64,000 bases of DNA from Novosphingobium lentum NBRC 107847 (GTDB lineage Bacteria; Pseudomonadota; Alphaproteobacteria; Sphingomonadales; Sphingomonadaceae), in the NCBI RefSeq assembly GCF_001590965.1, contig NZ_BCTW01000008.1, forward strand, positions 1 to 64,000, written 5' to 3'. Shown here in pieces: positions 17,202 through 26,102 of this stretch. The notes beneath the pieces are model-generated. The model was not told where the DNA came from and did no database searches. It worked only from the letters and a program-made list of their open reading frames with translations. How positions within the stretch are numbered: the first letter of the stretch is position 1; every line of letters starts with the position of its first letter. The translations under genes were made by a program, and so were the position numbers.

Positions 17202-18281
17202 TCAGGCGCCGGCCTTGCGCGCGAACGCCCACGCCGTTTCGGCCAGCGGCGCGACCCGCTCGGACATCGCCCGGGCCTGCGCGGATGAGGCGGTGCCGTC
17301 GATCACGCGCTTCTTGATGCCCTGGATGATCCCGGCGAGGCGGAAGAAGTTGTAGGCGAAATACCAGTTCATGTCGGGCACGCCATCGCGGCCGGTGGCG
17401 GCGCAATAGCGTTCGATCACCTCGCCAAGTTCCGGAATGCCGAGCGCCTTGCGATCGAGGTCGGCGACGCCCGATCGCCCTTCGTTGTCGGTCACCCACG
17501 CCATGCAGAAATAGGTGAAGTCGGCCAGCGGATCGCCCAGCGTCGACAGCTCCCAGTCGAGCACCGCAAGCACTTGGGGCCGGTCGGCGGCGAAGATCAT
17601 GTTGTCGATGCGGAAGTCGCCATGGACCACGCTGGTCCGCGTCTGCTCGGGCAGGGTGCGCGGCAGGAATTCGATGAGCCGCTCGATCGGCTCCATCCGC
17701 TCTGTTTCGGCCAGGCGGTACTGGCGGGTCCAGCGTTCGACCTGCCGCCCGAAATAGTTGCCCGGCTTGCCGTACTCCGAAAGCCCCGCTGCCGCGATGT
17801 CCACCTTGTGCAGCGCGGCGAGCGTATCGACCAGCGCGAAGTAGGTGGCGCGTCGGACGGCAGGATCGGCGCCGGGCATCGCTCCGTCCCAGATCGTGCG
17901 GCCGTCGATCATGCCCATGACATAGAACCACGAACCGACCACAGTATCGTCGGTGCACAGCCCGTATTGCGGTGCGACCGGAAAGCCGACGGCATGCAGC
18001 CCGGCCTGAACCCGATACTCGCGATCGACCGCATGCGCCGACGGCAGCAGCGGACCGAACGGCTTGCGTCGCAGCACATAACGGCCCGATGGCGAGACGA
18101 TCCGGTAGGTCGGGTTCGATTGCCCGCCCTTGAACTTGGTCAGTTCGATCGGCCCGCGAAATCCGGCGACGTTGGTTTCCAGCCATGCGGTGAGCCGGGC
18201 TTCATCGAGACGGTCGGCACCTTCGGGAACGATGGTGCCGACGAATTCGACCTCGGCGTCGATAGGTGTGGCGGTGGTCAT
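17202..18281 (-). CDS. APH-family phosphotransferase, ACAD10/11 N-domain-like (LvaA-like)
   Basis: A 359-aa aminoglycoside-phosphotransferase-fold kinase. Seen: the nucleotide-binding region KFKGGQSNPTYRI with VLRRKPFG, the catalytic Brenner motif VVHGDFRIDNMIF and the metal-binding VLDWELSTLGDP. This subtype is the one fused to acyl-CoA dehydrogenase in animal ACAD10/ACAD11 and found as LvaA in levulinate catabolism, where 4-hydroxyacyl-CoA is phosphorylated. An ACAD11-like gene lies two genes upstream, so the same chemistry is inferred. The start at 18281 overlaps the alcohol-dehydrogenase stop by 4 bp (ATGA). A drug-resistance role is unlikely. Confidence 0.87.
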   Translation of the reverse strand: MTTATPIDAEVEFVGTIVPEGADRLDEARLTAWLETNVAGFRGPIELTKFKGGQSNPTYRIVSPSGRYVLRRKPFGPLLPSAHAVDREYRVQAGLHAVGFPVAPQYGLCTDDTVVGSWFYVMGMIDGRTIWDGAMPGADPAVRRATYFALVDTLAALHKVDIAAAGLSEYGKPGNYFGRQVERWTRQYRLAETERMEPIERLIEFLPRTLPEQTRTSVVHGDFRIDNMIFAADRPQVLAVLDWELSTLGDPLADFTYFCMAWVTDNEGRSGVADLDRKALGIPELGEVIERYCAATGRDGVPDMNWYFAYNFFRLAGIIQGIKKRVIDGTASSAQARAMSERVAPLAETAWAFARKAGA

Positions 18282-19369
18282 TGGTCGAACACGATGACCG
18301 AGCGCGCCGAATGGCCCTGCTTCATCTTCTCGAAGCCCTGGTTGACCTGTTCCAGCGGAATCCGCTCGGCGATGATGCTGTCGAGATCGAGCAGCCCGCG
18401 CAGGTAGAAATCGACCAGCCGCGGCAGGTCCACGGGAAAGCGGTTGGCGCCCATCAGCGCACCTTGCAGCTTCTTGCCGCCGAGCAGGTCCATCGCGCCG
18501 AGCCCGACTTTCTGGTCGAGCGGCATCATGCCCAGGATCGTCGCCATGCCGCCGCGTCGCAGCACCTTGACCGCCAACTCCGCCGACGCCGGTCGCCCGA
18601 CCGCCTCGATCGCATGATCGACCCCGCCCTTGGTCAGTTCGATGATCTGCGCGGCGGCGGTGGGATCGGTCGCGTCGATCGCGTCGGTCGCGCCCAGTTT
18701 CATCGCCAGTGCGCGCTTTTCGGGCATCGGGTCGGCGGCGATGATCCGGCCCGCACCTGCGATCTTCGCGGCGTTGATCGTGGCCAGCCCCACGCCGCCG
18801 CAGCCGACAACGGCGACGGTCTCGCCCGGCGTGACCTTGCAGGCGTTGAAGATCGCGCCCGCACCCGTCGTCACCGCACACCCGATCACCGCCGCCCGAT
18901 CGAGCGGCATGTCGGGATTGATCGCGACGCAGGCGTGTTCGTGAACCAGCAGCATCTCGGCGAAGGCGGAGAGGTTGAGCATCTGGTTGATCGCGCTGCC
19001 GTCGCTCGATCGGGTCAGGCGTGGCGCGGCGCCGATGGCACGACGGGTGTCGGCACCCTGGCACAGCGCCATGCGGCCGGTCACGCAGAACTCGCAATGC
19101 CCGCAGAACGCCGACAGGCAGGTGACCACCGCATCGCCGACTTTGACGGTGCGCACTTCGCTGCCCACCGCCTCGACGATGCCGGCGGCCTCATGCCCCG
19201 GCACCGCCGGAAGCGGATGCGGGTATGTGCCCTCGATGAAGTGGAGGTCGGAATGGCACAGCCCGCACGCCGCCGTGCGGATCAGCACTTCGTGCGGGCC
19301 GGGCTTGTCGATCGTCAACTGGTCGATGACGAGCGGCTGGCCGGGCGCTTCGAGGATGGCGGCTTTCAT
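18278..19369 (-). CDS. Zinc-dependent alcohol dehydrogenase (class III-like)
   Basis: A 363-aa medium-chain dehydrogenase. Seen: GLCHSDLHFIEG (catalytic zinc Cys/Asp region), PAVPGHEAAGIVEAVG, the four-cysteine structural-zinc lobe CLSAFCGHCEFC, and the nucleotide-binding VVGCGGVGLATINAA. It oxidises an alcohol to aldehyde/ketone with NAD; the substrate is unknown. The ATG at 19369 gives the family N-terminus (MKAAILEAPG); repeat A2 lies directly upstream. Translationally coupled to the phosphotransferase downstream. Confidence 0.93.
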   Translation of the reverse strand: MKAAILEAPGQPLVIDQLTIDKPGPHEVLIRTAACGLCHSDLHFIEGTYPHPLPAVPGHEAAGIVEAVGSEVRTVKVGDAVVTCLSAFCGHCEFCVTGRMALCQGADTRRAIGAAPRLTRSSDGSAINQMLNLSAFAEMLLVHEHACVAINPDMPLDRAAVIGCAVTTGAGAIFNACKVTPGETVAVVGCGGVGLATINAAKIAGAGRIIAADPMPEKRALAMKLGATDAIDATDPTAAAQIIELTKGGVDHAIEAVGRPASAELAVKVLRRGGMATILGMMPLDQKVGLGAMDLLGGKKLQGALMGANRFPVDLPRLVDFYLRGLLDLDSIIAERIPLEQVNQGFEKMKQGHSARSVIVFDQ

Positions 19370-19389
19370 TGGACCCAGTTCTCCATGTT

Positions 19390-19480
19390 CGTCGTCCCGG
19401 ACTTGATCCGGGACCGCTGGCCGCATCGCCGCAGCCTTGCGTGTATCGGCCAGCGGTCCCGGGTCGAGCCCGGGACGACG
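19390..19480. repeat. Palindromic repeat, family A, copy 2
   Basis: The arms cgtcgtcccggacttgatcc and cgggtcgagcccgggacgac, with ggaccgctggcc/ggccagcggtcc inside, form a long stem. It lies within the catabolic operon, between the ACAD11-like gene and the alcohol dehydrogenase gene, where it could make expression of the two parts unequal. Confidence 0.75.
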
Positions 19481-19485
19481 TGATT

Positions 19486-20775
19486 CTAACGCGCCACGCC
19501 GACATCGCCCGAACTGAACCCCGGGTCCGTGCCGGGCATCGGCGTGTGGCGGGCGAACTCGATACGGGCGATGGCGCGGTTGTGCACTTCGTCAGGGCCG
19601 TCGGCGAGCCGCAGCGTGCGCTGGTGTGCCCAGCTTTCGGCCAGCCCGAAATCGTCGGACACGCCGCCGCCGCCATGCGCCTGGATGGCATCGTCGATGA
19701 TCCGCAGCGCCATGTTGGGCGCCTGCACCTTGATCATCGCGATTTCCGCCGCGGCCGACTTGTTGCCGACTTTGTCCATCATGTCGGCGGCCTTGAGGCA
19801 CAGCAGCCGCGTCATTTCGATGTCGATGCGCGCGCGCGCAATGCGTTCGTGCCACACCGTCTGGTCGGCCACCGCCTTGCCGAAGGCGACGCGCGATTGC
19901 AGCCGCCGGGCCATCTTTCCGATGGCTTCCTCGGCCACGCCGATCGTGCGCATGCAGTGGTGGATGCGGCCCGGTCCGAGCCGCCCTTGCGCGATTTCGA
20001 ACCCGCGCCCTTCGCCCAGCAGCATGTTGGCAGCGGGAATGCGCACGTCCTTGAGCAGGATTTCCATGTGGCCGTGCGGGGCGTCGTCGTACCCGAACAC
20101 CGGCAGGTGGCGCTCGATGATCACGCCGGGCGCATCAAGCTCCATCAGCACCATCGATTGCTGGGCGTGGCGCTTCGCCTCGAAATCGGTCTTGCCCATG
20201 ACGATGGCGATCTTGCAGCGCGGATCGCCCGCGCCCGACGACCACCACTTGCGCCCGTTGATGACGTATTCGTCGCCCTCCCGCCGGATCGAGCATTCGA
20301 TGTTGGTCGCGTCCGACGATGCCACCGCAGGCTCGGTCATCAGGAAGGCCGAGCGGATATCGCCGTCCATCAGCGGCTTCAGCCAGCGCTGCTTCTGTTC
20401 GGCCGTGCCATAGCGATAGAGCACTTCCATGTTGCCGGTGTCGGGTGCGGAGCAGTTGAACGTTTCGCTGGCGAAACCGACGCGGCCCATTTCCTCGGCA
20501 CACAGCGCGTATTCGAGGTTGGTGAGGCCGGGGCCGTCGAATTCGAACGTGTCGTCCACATGTGCGCGGCCCGATCGTGGCGGCATGAACAGGTTCCAGA
20601 TGCCCTGCGCCTTGGCGCGGGCTTTCTCCTCTTCGACCACCAGCAGCACTTTCCAGCGCTCGCCTGCCGCTTTCTCGGCGACGTAGTCCTTGGTGCGCGG
20701 GCGGACGTGGTTCTCGATGAACTGGCGGACGCGGTCGCGCCAATGCTTCTGGCGGTCGGTGGGATCGAAATCCAT
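19486..20775 (-). CDS. Acyl-CoA dehydrogenase, ACAD10/ACAD11 C-domain-like
   Basis: A 429-aa FAD-dependent acyl-CoA dehydrogenase. The blocks [44 protein letters not shown] and [17 protein letters not shown] closely follow the acyl-CoA dehydrogenase domain of mammalian ACAD10/ACAD11 as I remember it. These proteins act on phosphorylated 4-hydroxyacyl-CoAs together with an APH-type kinase. The kinase domain is here a separate gene two positions downstream. The ATG at 20775 was chosen over an upstream one because it starts the family N-terminus MDFDPTDRQ. Confidence 0.93.
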   Translation of the reverse strand: MDFDPTDRQKHWRDRVRQFIENHVRPRTKDYVAEKAAGERWKVLLVVEEEKARAKAQGIWNLFMPPRSGRAHVDDTFEFDGPGLTNLEYALCAEEMGRVGFASETFNCSAPDTGNMEVLYRYGTAEQKQRWLKPLMDGDIRSAFLMTEPAVASSDATNIECSIRREGDEYVINGRKWWSSGAGDPRCKIAIVMGKTDFEAKRHAQQSMVLMELDAPGVIIERHLPVFGYDDAPHGHMEILLKDVRIPAANMLLGEGRGFEIAQGRLGPGRIHHCMRTIGVAEEAIGKMARRLQSRVAFGKAVADQTVWHERIARARIDIEMTRLLCLKAADMMDKVGNKSAAAEIAMIKVQAPNMALRIIDDAIQAHGGGGVSDDFGLAESWAHQRTLRLADGPDEVHNRAIARIEFARHTPMPGTDPGFSSGDVGVAR

Positions 20776-20870
20776 GGCGCGTCCTTCCCAAGTCGTGTCG
20801 CTGTGAGTCTGTGGCTGTTTGAAAGTGGCAGAGCCGCAGGCGCCCGCCAACCCTCGATTTAATCGATCAG

Positions 20871-21719
20871 TTAAACGGGTGCCTGGCTATCGGCCAGTTC
20901 GCGCAACGCGCCCAGCATGTTGGGTGCCTCGGGATCCCAGCTATGGCGAGGGCCCACGGTCAGCCCGCCATCGACCAGCAGCGTGGTGCCCGTCACGAAC
21001 GCGGCGTCGTCGCTGGCCAGGAACGCCACCGCGCGGGCGATGTCCTCGGCCTGTCCGGCGCGGGCGACCGGCTGCGCGTGCTCGCCCATGGTCGCGAGCA
21101 TCGCCTTGGCGGTGGCCTTGGTCTCGGCGGTCATGTCCATGCTGGCGGTGAAGATGTTGGTCTGGATGAAGCCCGGCTGCACCGCATTGACGCGAATATT
21201 GTGGCGGGCCAGATCGGTCGCGGCGCACTTGGTCAGGTGCAGCACGCCTGCCTTGGCCACGGCATAAGCGGTGGGGGCATAGCCGGGGCCGACCGCCGCC
21301 ACGCTGGAGGTGTTGACGATCGCGGCGCCCTTGCGGCCGATCATGTGCGGCACCGCGTGGCGGATGCCGAACGCGACCGAGCGCAGCAGCAGGTCCATCG
21401 TGCGATCCCAGCCCTCGGGCTCGATGGTGTCGATCGCCGCCGGGTCGCCGCCCGCGCCGGCGTTGTTGAACACCACGTCGATCCCGCCGGTCTCGGCAGC
21501 GGCACGGTCCATCAGCGCGCGGATCGCTTCGGTCGAGGTCACTTCGCAGTGCTGGAAGCGGATCGCGCCGTTCGAGGACTGCGCCAGCGCCTCGCCGCCT
21601 GCGGCATCGATGTCCGCAGCATACACGGTCGCGCCTTCGCCCGCGAACAGCAGCACGGCGGCGCGGCCGATGCCCGATGCGGCGCCTGTGATCACGACGG
21701 TTTTTCCAGAGAATCGCAT
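20871..21719 (-). CDS. Short-chain dehydrogenase/reductase (SDR)
   Basis: A 282-aa classical SDR. Seen: [11 protein letters not shown] (TGxxxGxG), FNNAGAGG, the catalytic Ser in [10 protein letters not shown] and Tyr/Lys in YAVAKAG, and a C-terminal LVDGGLTVG. An acidic residue at the end of strand 2 ([10 protein letters not shown]) favours NAD over NADP. It heads the minus arm of the acyl-CoA cluster; likely oxidises a hydroxyacyl intermediate, substrate unknown. Confidence 0.92.
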   Translation of the reverse strand: MRFSGKTVVITGAASGIGRAAVLLFAGEGATVYAADIDAAGGEALAQSSNGAIRFQHCEVTSTEAIRALMDRAAAETGGIDVVFNNAGAGGDPAAIDTIEPEGWDRTMDLLLRSVAFGIRHAVPHMIGRKGAAIVNTSSVAAVGPGYAPTAYAVAKAGVLHLTKCAATDLARHNIRVNAVQPGFIQTNIFTASMDMTAETKATAKAMLATMGEHAQPVARAGQAEDIARAVAFLASDDAAFVTGTTLLVDGGLTVGPRHSWDPEAPNMLGALRELADSQAPV

Positions 21720-21883
21720 TTTTCCGGCTCTCCCAAGCCCTGTTCTGGGCCTTGATGCATAGGCGGCGGGCGGGGCGCGTCAACGACCTCGTGCCTGACG
21801 CTACGGCATCCTTGGGCCGCGCCGTGGCGCTTGCAACGAACCGCGAATCGGACCTAGGCTGGCGTCGAGAGGAGCATCCCGAG

Positions 21884-23047
21884 ATGTCTGAGATCGAACA
21901 GTTCCGGGCCGGGATTCGCGCCTGGCTCGAGGCGAACTGCCCGGCCGAGATGCGCGAACCGGTCAAGGACGAGAACGACGTGTGCTGGGGCGGCCGGCAC
22001 TTCGTGTTCAAGAGCCTGGCGCAGAAGGCCTGGCTCGAAGCGTGCGCGGCCAAGGGCTATACCGTGCCCGACTGGCCCGAGGCCTATGGCGGCGCGGGGA
22101 TGAGTCCCGCCCAAGCGAAAGTCTGGCGCGAGGAGATGGGCCGCATCGGCGCGCGCATGCCGCTGTCGAGCTTCGGCATCTGGATGCTCGGCCCCGCGCT
22201 GCTCAAGTTCGGAACCGAGGAGCAGAAAGTTCATTACCTCAACCCGATCGCGCGCGGCGAAATCCGCTGGTGCCAGGGTTATTCGGAACCGGGTTCGGGA
22301 TCGGATCTCGTCTCGTTGCAAACCTTTGGCGAGGACATGGGCGACCACTGGTCGGTGAGCGGCCAGAAGGTCTGGACCAGCTATGCCGACAAGGCCGACT
22401 GGATTTTCTGCCTGGTGCGCACCGACAAGGCCAACAAGTACCAGGGCATCTCGTTCCTGCTGTTCGACATGGAAACCCCCGGCGTCACCACCAGGCCGAT
22501 CAAGCTGATCAGCGGCAATTCGCCGTTTTGCGAGACGTTCTTCGACAACGTCGCGGTGCCCAAGCACCAGATCGTCGGCGCGCTCAATCGCGGCTGGGAT
22601 GTGGCCAAGTACCTGCTGGGGCATGAGCGCGAGATGATCTCGGGCGCGGGCAACGCCGACCGGCTGACCACCATCGGCGCGACCATGGCGCGCACCGTGG
22701 GGCTGGACGACCCGCTGCTGCGCGCCGACCTCGCCCTGTTCGATGTCGATGCGCTGGCGTTCTCCGCGATGGGCGAGAAGTTCCTCGACGAGGTCAAGGT
22801 CGGGCGCGGCAACCCGGCGCAGCCCAACATGATGAAGTACGCCGGCACCGAACTCAACAAGCGCCGCCACGAGCTGCTGATGGCGGCGGGCGGCAGCCGC
22901 GCGCTGGAATGGGACAGCGAGGAAACCGCAGGCGGCGCGGCCGCGCGCGGGTGGCTGCGGACCAAGGCCAACTCGATCGAGGGCGGCACCAGCGAGGTGA
23001 TGCTCAACGTCATCGCCAAGCGCATCCTCGATTTGCCGGGGGCGTAA
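21884..23047 (+). CDS. Acyl-CoA dehydrogenase (pimeloyl-CoA dehydrogenase large-subunit-like)
   Basis: A 387-aa acyl-CoA dehydrogenase. Seen: VPDWPEAYGGAGMSPAQ, WCQGYSEPGSGSDLVSLQT (substrate/FAD-binding loop), VSGQKVWTSYADKADW, and a C-terminal RTKANSIEGGTSEVMLNVIAKR. The ATG at 21884 follows a GAGAGGAG Shine-Dalgarno; the frame is open upstream but without family sequence. Its partner 105 bp downstream is a smaller, divergent acyl-CoA dehydrogenase. Such adjacent pairs often form heterotetramers (e.g. FadE26/27 type), which is inferred here. Confidence 0.92.
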   Translation: MSEIEQFRAGIRAWLEANCPAEMREPVKDENDVCWGGRHFVFKSLAQKAWLEACAAKGYTVPDWPEAYGGAGMSPAQAKVWREEMGRIGARMPLSSFGIWMLGPALLKFGTEEQKVHYLNPIARGEIRWCQGYSEPGSGSDLVSLQTFGEDMGDHWSVSGQKVWTSYADKADWIFCLVRTDKANKYQGISFLLFDMETPGVTTRPIKLISGNSPFCETFFDNVAVPKHQIVGALNRGWDVAKYLLGHEREMISGAGNADRLTTIGATMARTVGLDDPLLRADLALFDVDALAFSAMGEKFLDEVKVGRGNPAQPNMMKYAGTELNKRRHELLMAAGGSRALEWDSEETAGGAAARGWLRTKANSIEGGTSEVMLNVIAKRILDLPGA

Positions 23048-23054
23048 ATTTTTG

Positions 23055-23139
23055 GCGTCGCCCCGGACTTGATCCGGGACCGCTGGCCGCCGGGCTCGAC
23101 CATTCAGGCCCGCGGTCCCGGATCAAGTCCGGGACGACG
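23055..23139. repeat. Palindromic repeat, family A, copy 3
   Basis: The arms gcgtcgccccggacttgatcc and ggatcaagtccgggacgacg form a long hairpin filling the gap between the two paired acyl-CoA dehydrogenase genes, ending just before the Shine-Dalgarno of the second. Confidence 0.75.
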
Positions 23140-23152
23140 ATTGGAGACAACC

Positions 23153-24292
23153 ATGCCGCTCTATCATACCGACGACCAGGCGATGCTGGCCGATACCGTC
23201 ACCGGGTTCATGGCTAGCGAGGGCGCGATCAAGCCGCAGCTGCGGCACTGGCGCGACATCGGGTGCCCGGATGGCTTCGGCCACGCGCTGTGGAAGCAGT
23301 TTGCCGAAATGGGGCTGACCGGGATGCTGGCGGGCGAGGCCGACGGCGGGCTGGGCATGGGGCATGTCGAGGCCGGGATCGTGCTGGCCGAGATCGGTCG
23401 CAACCTGACGCCGTCGCCGTTCCTGACCACCGCCGTGATGGGCGTGACCGCACTGTCGGGCGGGTCCGACGACCTCAAGGGCCGCTACCTGCCGGGGATC
23501 ATCGCGGGCGAAACCGTGCTCGCCATGGCGATCGACGAAGGCGGCAAGCACCGCCCGGAACGCATTGCGCTGAAGGCCGAGAAGGCCGGCAACGGCTTCC
23601 GGTTGTCGGGGGCCAAGGACTTCGTGGTTTACGGCGCGTCCGCCGATGCGCTGATCGTGGCCGCGCGCACGTCTGGCAGCGACAGCGATGCCGACGGTAT
23701 CACGCTGTTCGCCGTGCCCAGGGGCGCTGGCGGGCTCAGTCATGACAGCCAGCGGCTGGTCGATTCGAGCATGGCCAGCCATGTCCACTTCGACGGGGTG
23801 GAGCTTGATGGCGATGCCGTGATCGGCGATATCGACGACGGCCGCGCGCTGCTGCAAAAAGTGCTGCTGGCGGGCCGGGCCGGGGCCGCTGCCGAGTTGA
23901 CCGGCGTCGCCGCGGGCGCATTCGACATGACAACGGCGTACCTGAAAACGCGCAAGCAGTTCGGCAAGCTGATCGGCGAGTTCCAGGCGCTGCAGCACCG
24001 CGCGGCGCATCTCTATTCCGAGATCGAGATCGCCACCGCCGCCGCGATCAAGGCGCAGCAACTGCTCGATGGCGGCTCTGACAAGGCCGACCTGATGGTG
24101 TCGGTGGCGAAAGCCAAGGCGGGCCGCGCCTGCAACCTGGCGGTGCGCGAAGGCGTGCAGATGCACGGCGGCGTGGGCATGACCGATGAATACGACATCG
24201 GCCTGTACATGAAGCGCGACCGCGCTCTGGCCGAATTCATGGGCGATCCCTACTACCACGCCGAACGCGTCGCCCGGCTGAGCGGATACTGA
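23153..24292 (+). CDS. Acyl-CoA dehydrogenase (small-subunit-like)
   Basis: A 379-aa acyl-CoA dehydrogenase-family protein, more divergent than its upstream neighbour. Seen: MGLTGMLAGEADGGLGMGHVEAGIVLAEIGRNL, AMAIDEGGKHRP where a typical TEP/SEPG loop would be, LKTRKQFGKLIGEFQALQHRAA and QMHGGVGMTDEYDIGLYMKR. The altered binding loop fits the regulatory or FAD-sharing partner in heteromeric enzymes such as PimC/PimD. The start at 23153 follows GGAG in ttggagacaacc. The downstream SDR starts 7 bp after the stop. Confidence 0.9.
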   Translation: MPLYHTDDQAMLADTVTGFMASEGAIKPQLRHWRDIGCPDGFGHALWKQFAEMGLTGMLAGEADGGLGMGHVEAGIVLAEIGRNLTPSPFLTTAVMGVTALSGGSDDLKGRYLPGIIAGETVLAMAIDEGGKHRPERIALKAEKAGNGFRLSGAKDFVVYGASADALIVAARTSGSDSDADGITLFAVPRGAGGLSHDSQRLVDSSMASHVHFDGVELDGDAVIGDIDDGRALLQKVLLAGRAGAAAELTGVAAGAFDMTTAYLKTRKQFGKLIGEFQALQHRAAHLYSEIEIATAAAIKAQQLLDGGSDKADLMVSVAKAKAGRACNLAVREGVQMHGGVGMTDEYDIGLYMKRDRALAEFMGDPYYHAERVARLSGY

Positions 24293-24299
24293 GGAACCC

Positions 24300-25109
24300 A
24301 TGATGGATTTTGCCAAGCTGTTCAGTCTCGAAGGCCGGGTCGCGGTGGTCACCGGCGGTTCGCGCGGGATCGGGCGGATGATTGCCGAAGGCTTCGTCGC
24401 CGCCGGTTGTGCCCGCGTCTACATCACCGCGCGGAAAGCCGCCGTGGTCGAACAGACCGCGCACGAACTGGGCGAGGCTTGCGTGCCGTTGCCGGGCGAC
24501 ATCTCCACGCTCGACGGCATCCAGGCGCTCGCCGATGAACTGGCGAAGCGCGAGACGGGCCTCGACATCCTCGTCAACAACGCTGGCGTGGCTTGGGGCG
24601 CGACGTTCGAGACGTTCCCCGAACAGGGCTGGGACAAAGTCATGGACCTCAACGTCAAGACCCCGTTCTTCCTGACCCAACGGCTGCACGGGCTGCTGAA
24701 AGCCGCCGCGACCGATCACCCGGCCAAGGTCATCAATGTCTCGTCGATCGACGGGATGAAGAACAACCCGTGGGACACTTACAGCTACCACGCCTCCAAG
24801 GCGGCGCTGGTGCACCTCACCCGGCGGATGGCGGCGGAACTGGTCAAGGACAACATCGTGGTCAGCGGCATCGCGCCGGGCGCGTTTCCGTCGGAAATGA
24901 ACAAGGCGGCCAAGAACGCGGGCGATCTGGTGGCCAAGGGCATTCCGGTCAAGCGCATCGGCGATACGCTGGACATGGCCGGTGGCGCGATCTTCCTGGC
25001 CAGTCGCGCGGGCGATTACGTGGTGGGCACGACGCTGCCAATCGACGGCGGGATCGTCAACGGCTCGATGCGCGAGCGCGGCGTCGATCCGCTGGGGAAC
25101 GCGTTGTAG
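24300..25109 (+). CDS. Short-chain dehydrogenase/reductase (SDR)
   Basis: A 269-aa classical SDR. Seen: TGGSRGIGRMIAEGF, LVNNAGVAWGA, the catalytic Ser in NVSSIDGMKN and Tyr/Lys in YSYHASKAALVHL, and a C-terminal PIDGGIVNGSM. The basic residue in YITARKAAV after strand 2 favours NADP(H). It completes the plus arm of the acyl-CoA cluster, 7 bp after the acyl-CoA dehydrogenase. Substrate unknown. Confidence 0.92.
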   Translation: MMDFAKLFSLEGRVAVVTGGSRGIGRMIAEGFVAAGCARVYITARKAAVVEQTAHELGEACVPLPGDISTLDGIQALADELAKRETGLDILVNNAGVAWGATFETFPEQGWDKVMDLNVKTPFFLTQRLHGLLKAAATDHPAKVINVSSIDGMKNNPWDTYSYHASKAALVHLTRRMAAELVKDNIVVSGIAPGAFPSEMNKAAKNAGDLVAKGIPVKRIGDTLDMAGGAIFLASRAGDYVVGTTLPIDGGIVNGSMRERGVDPLGNAL

Positions 25110-25135
25110 GTTTGATCGTCGGACTGACCGAAGAA

Positions 25136-25235
25136 CCGTCCGTCCTGAGCTTGTCGAAGGATTGCCCTTTTCTTCGTGCCGTTCGCGCAACTTGCTGAAG
25201 AAAAAGCACTCCTTCGACAAGCTCAGGATGGACGG
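25136..25235. repeat. Dispersed inverted repeat, family B
   Basis: The arms cgtcctgagcttgtcgaagg (25140 onward) and ccttcgacaagctcaggatg (25211 onward) enclose about 50 bp. It lies downstream of the SDR gene and convergent with gmk, so it may help terminate both. Confidence 0.65.
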
Positions 25236-25300
25236 GTTTGGGGTTGGGTACCCCCGCAATCCCAGAGGTTTACCCCAATCAGTCCCGAATCCCTGCATCT

Positions 25301-25321
25301 CGGATCAAGTCCGGGACGACG
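25301..25321. repeat. Half copy of palindromic repeat family A
   Basis: A single arm, cggatcaagtccgggacgac, lacking its partner arm, sits just downstream of the gmk stop codon. It looks like a decayed copy of the elements at 8435, 19390 and 23055. Confidence 0.55.
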
Positions 25322-25329
25322 CCAGCCCT

Positions 25330-26001
25330 CTACCCCCGCGTCAGTTCGCGCACGAAGTCCACGATCCCGGTCTGGCGGGCGCGGCGCATGCGTTCGGCGG
25401 CGAGGATCTGGCTGACTTTGGCGAAGCACTCGTTCACGTCGTCGTTGATCACGACATAGTCATAGCCGTCCCAGTGGCTGATTTCCGCCTGCGCGCGGGC
25501 CATGCGCGCGGCGATGACTTCGGCGCTGTCAGTGCCGCGCCCGGTCAGCCGGCGGTTGAGCTCGCCCAGGCTGGGCGGCAGGATGAACACCCGCACCACG
25601 TCGGTTTCGGCGCGCTGGTACAACTGCTGGGTGCCTTGCCAGTCGATGTCGAACAGGAAATCGTGGCCTGCTTTCAGCCCCGCGCGGATCTGCGCCTTGG
25701 GCGTGCCGTAGCTGTACCCGAACACGTGCGCCCATTCATAGAACAGCCCGTCCTCGACCATGCGGTCGAACGTGGGCTGATCGACGAAATGATAGTCGTG
25801 CCCGTCCACCTCGCCGGGGCGCATCGGGCGGGTGGTGGCCGAAACCGACATGGCGATCTCGTCGTCATGGTCGAGCAGCATCCGCGCGATGGTGGTCTTG
25901 CCCGCGCCCGAGGGCGACGAGAGGATGAACATCAAGCCGCGGCGATGCAGCGTATCGCCCATTTGCGGATCGGTGGAGGTGTCGGAATTGTCGGAGGCCA
26001 T
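25330..26001 (-). CDS. gmk: Guanylate kinase
   Basis: A 223-aa guanylate kinase that phosphorylates GMP/dGMP. Seen: the P-loop SSPSGAGKTTIARML, GMP-binding SATTRPMRPGEVDGHDYHFV, FYEWAHVFGYSYGTPKAQI and the FILPPSLGELNRRL lid region. Three possible ATGs exist; the one at 26001 (MASDNSD) gives an N-terminal tail of about 20 residues, and the core would also tolerate MGDTLHRRG further in. Confidence 0.95.
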   Translation of the reverse strand: MASDNSDTSTDPQMGDTLHRRGLMFILSSPSGAGKTTIARMLLDHDDEIAMSVSATTRPMRPGEVDGHDYHFVDQPTFDRMVEDGLFYEWAHVFGYSYGTPKAQIRAGLKAGHDFLFDIDWQGTQQLYQRAETDVVRVFILPPSLGELNRRLTGRGTDSAEVIAARMARAQAEISHWDGYDYVVINDDVNECFAKVSQILAAERMRRARQTGIVDFVRELTRG

Positions 26002-26102
26002 GCCCGCTAGTGGCGCAAGGCCATGGCGGCGGTCAAGCGGGCGGTGCGTCAAGGTGGATGCGAGGCGACCGCGCGAGCGTCAAGCCGCTCACGGGGTCGA
26101 GG

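Noticed and set aside
17202..18281. Aminoglycoside resistance kinase.
   Set aside because: The APH fold is present, but sequence subtype and operon context (acyl-CoA dehydrogenase, alcohol dehydrogenase, SDR) point to acyl-CoA metabolism.
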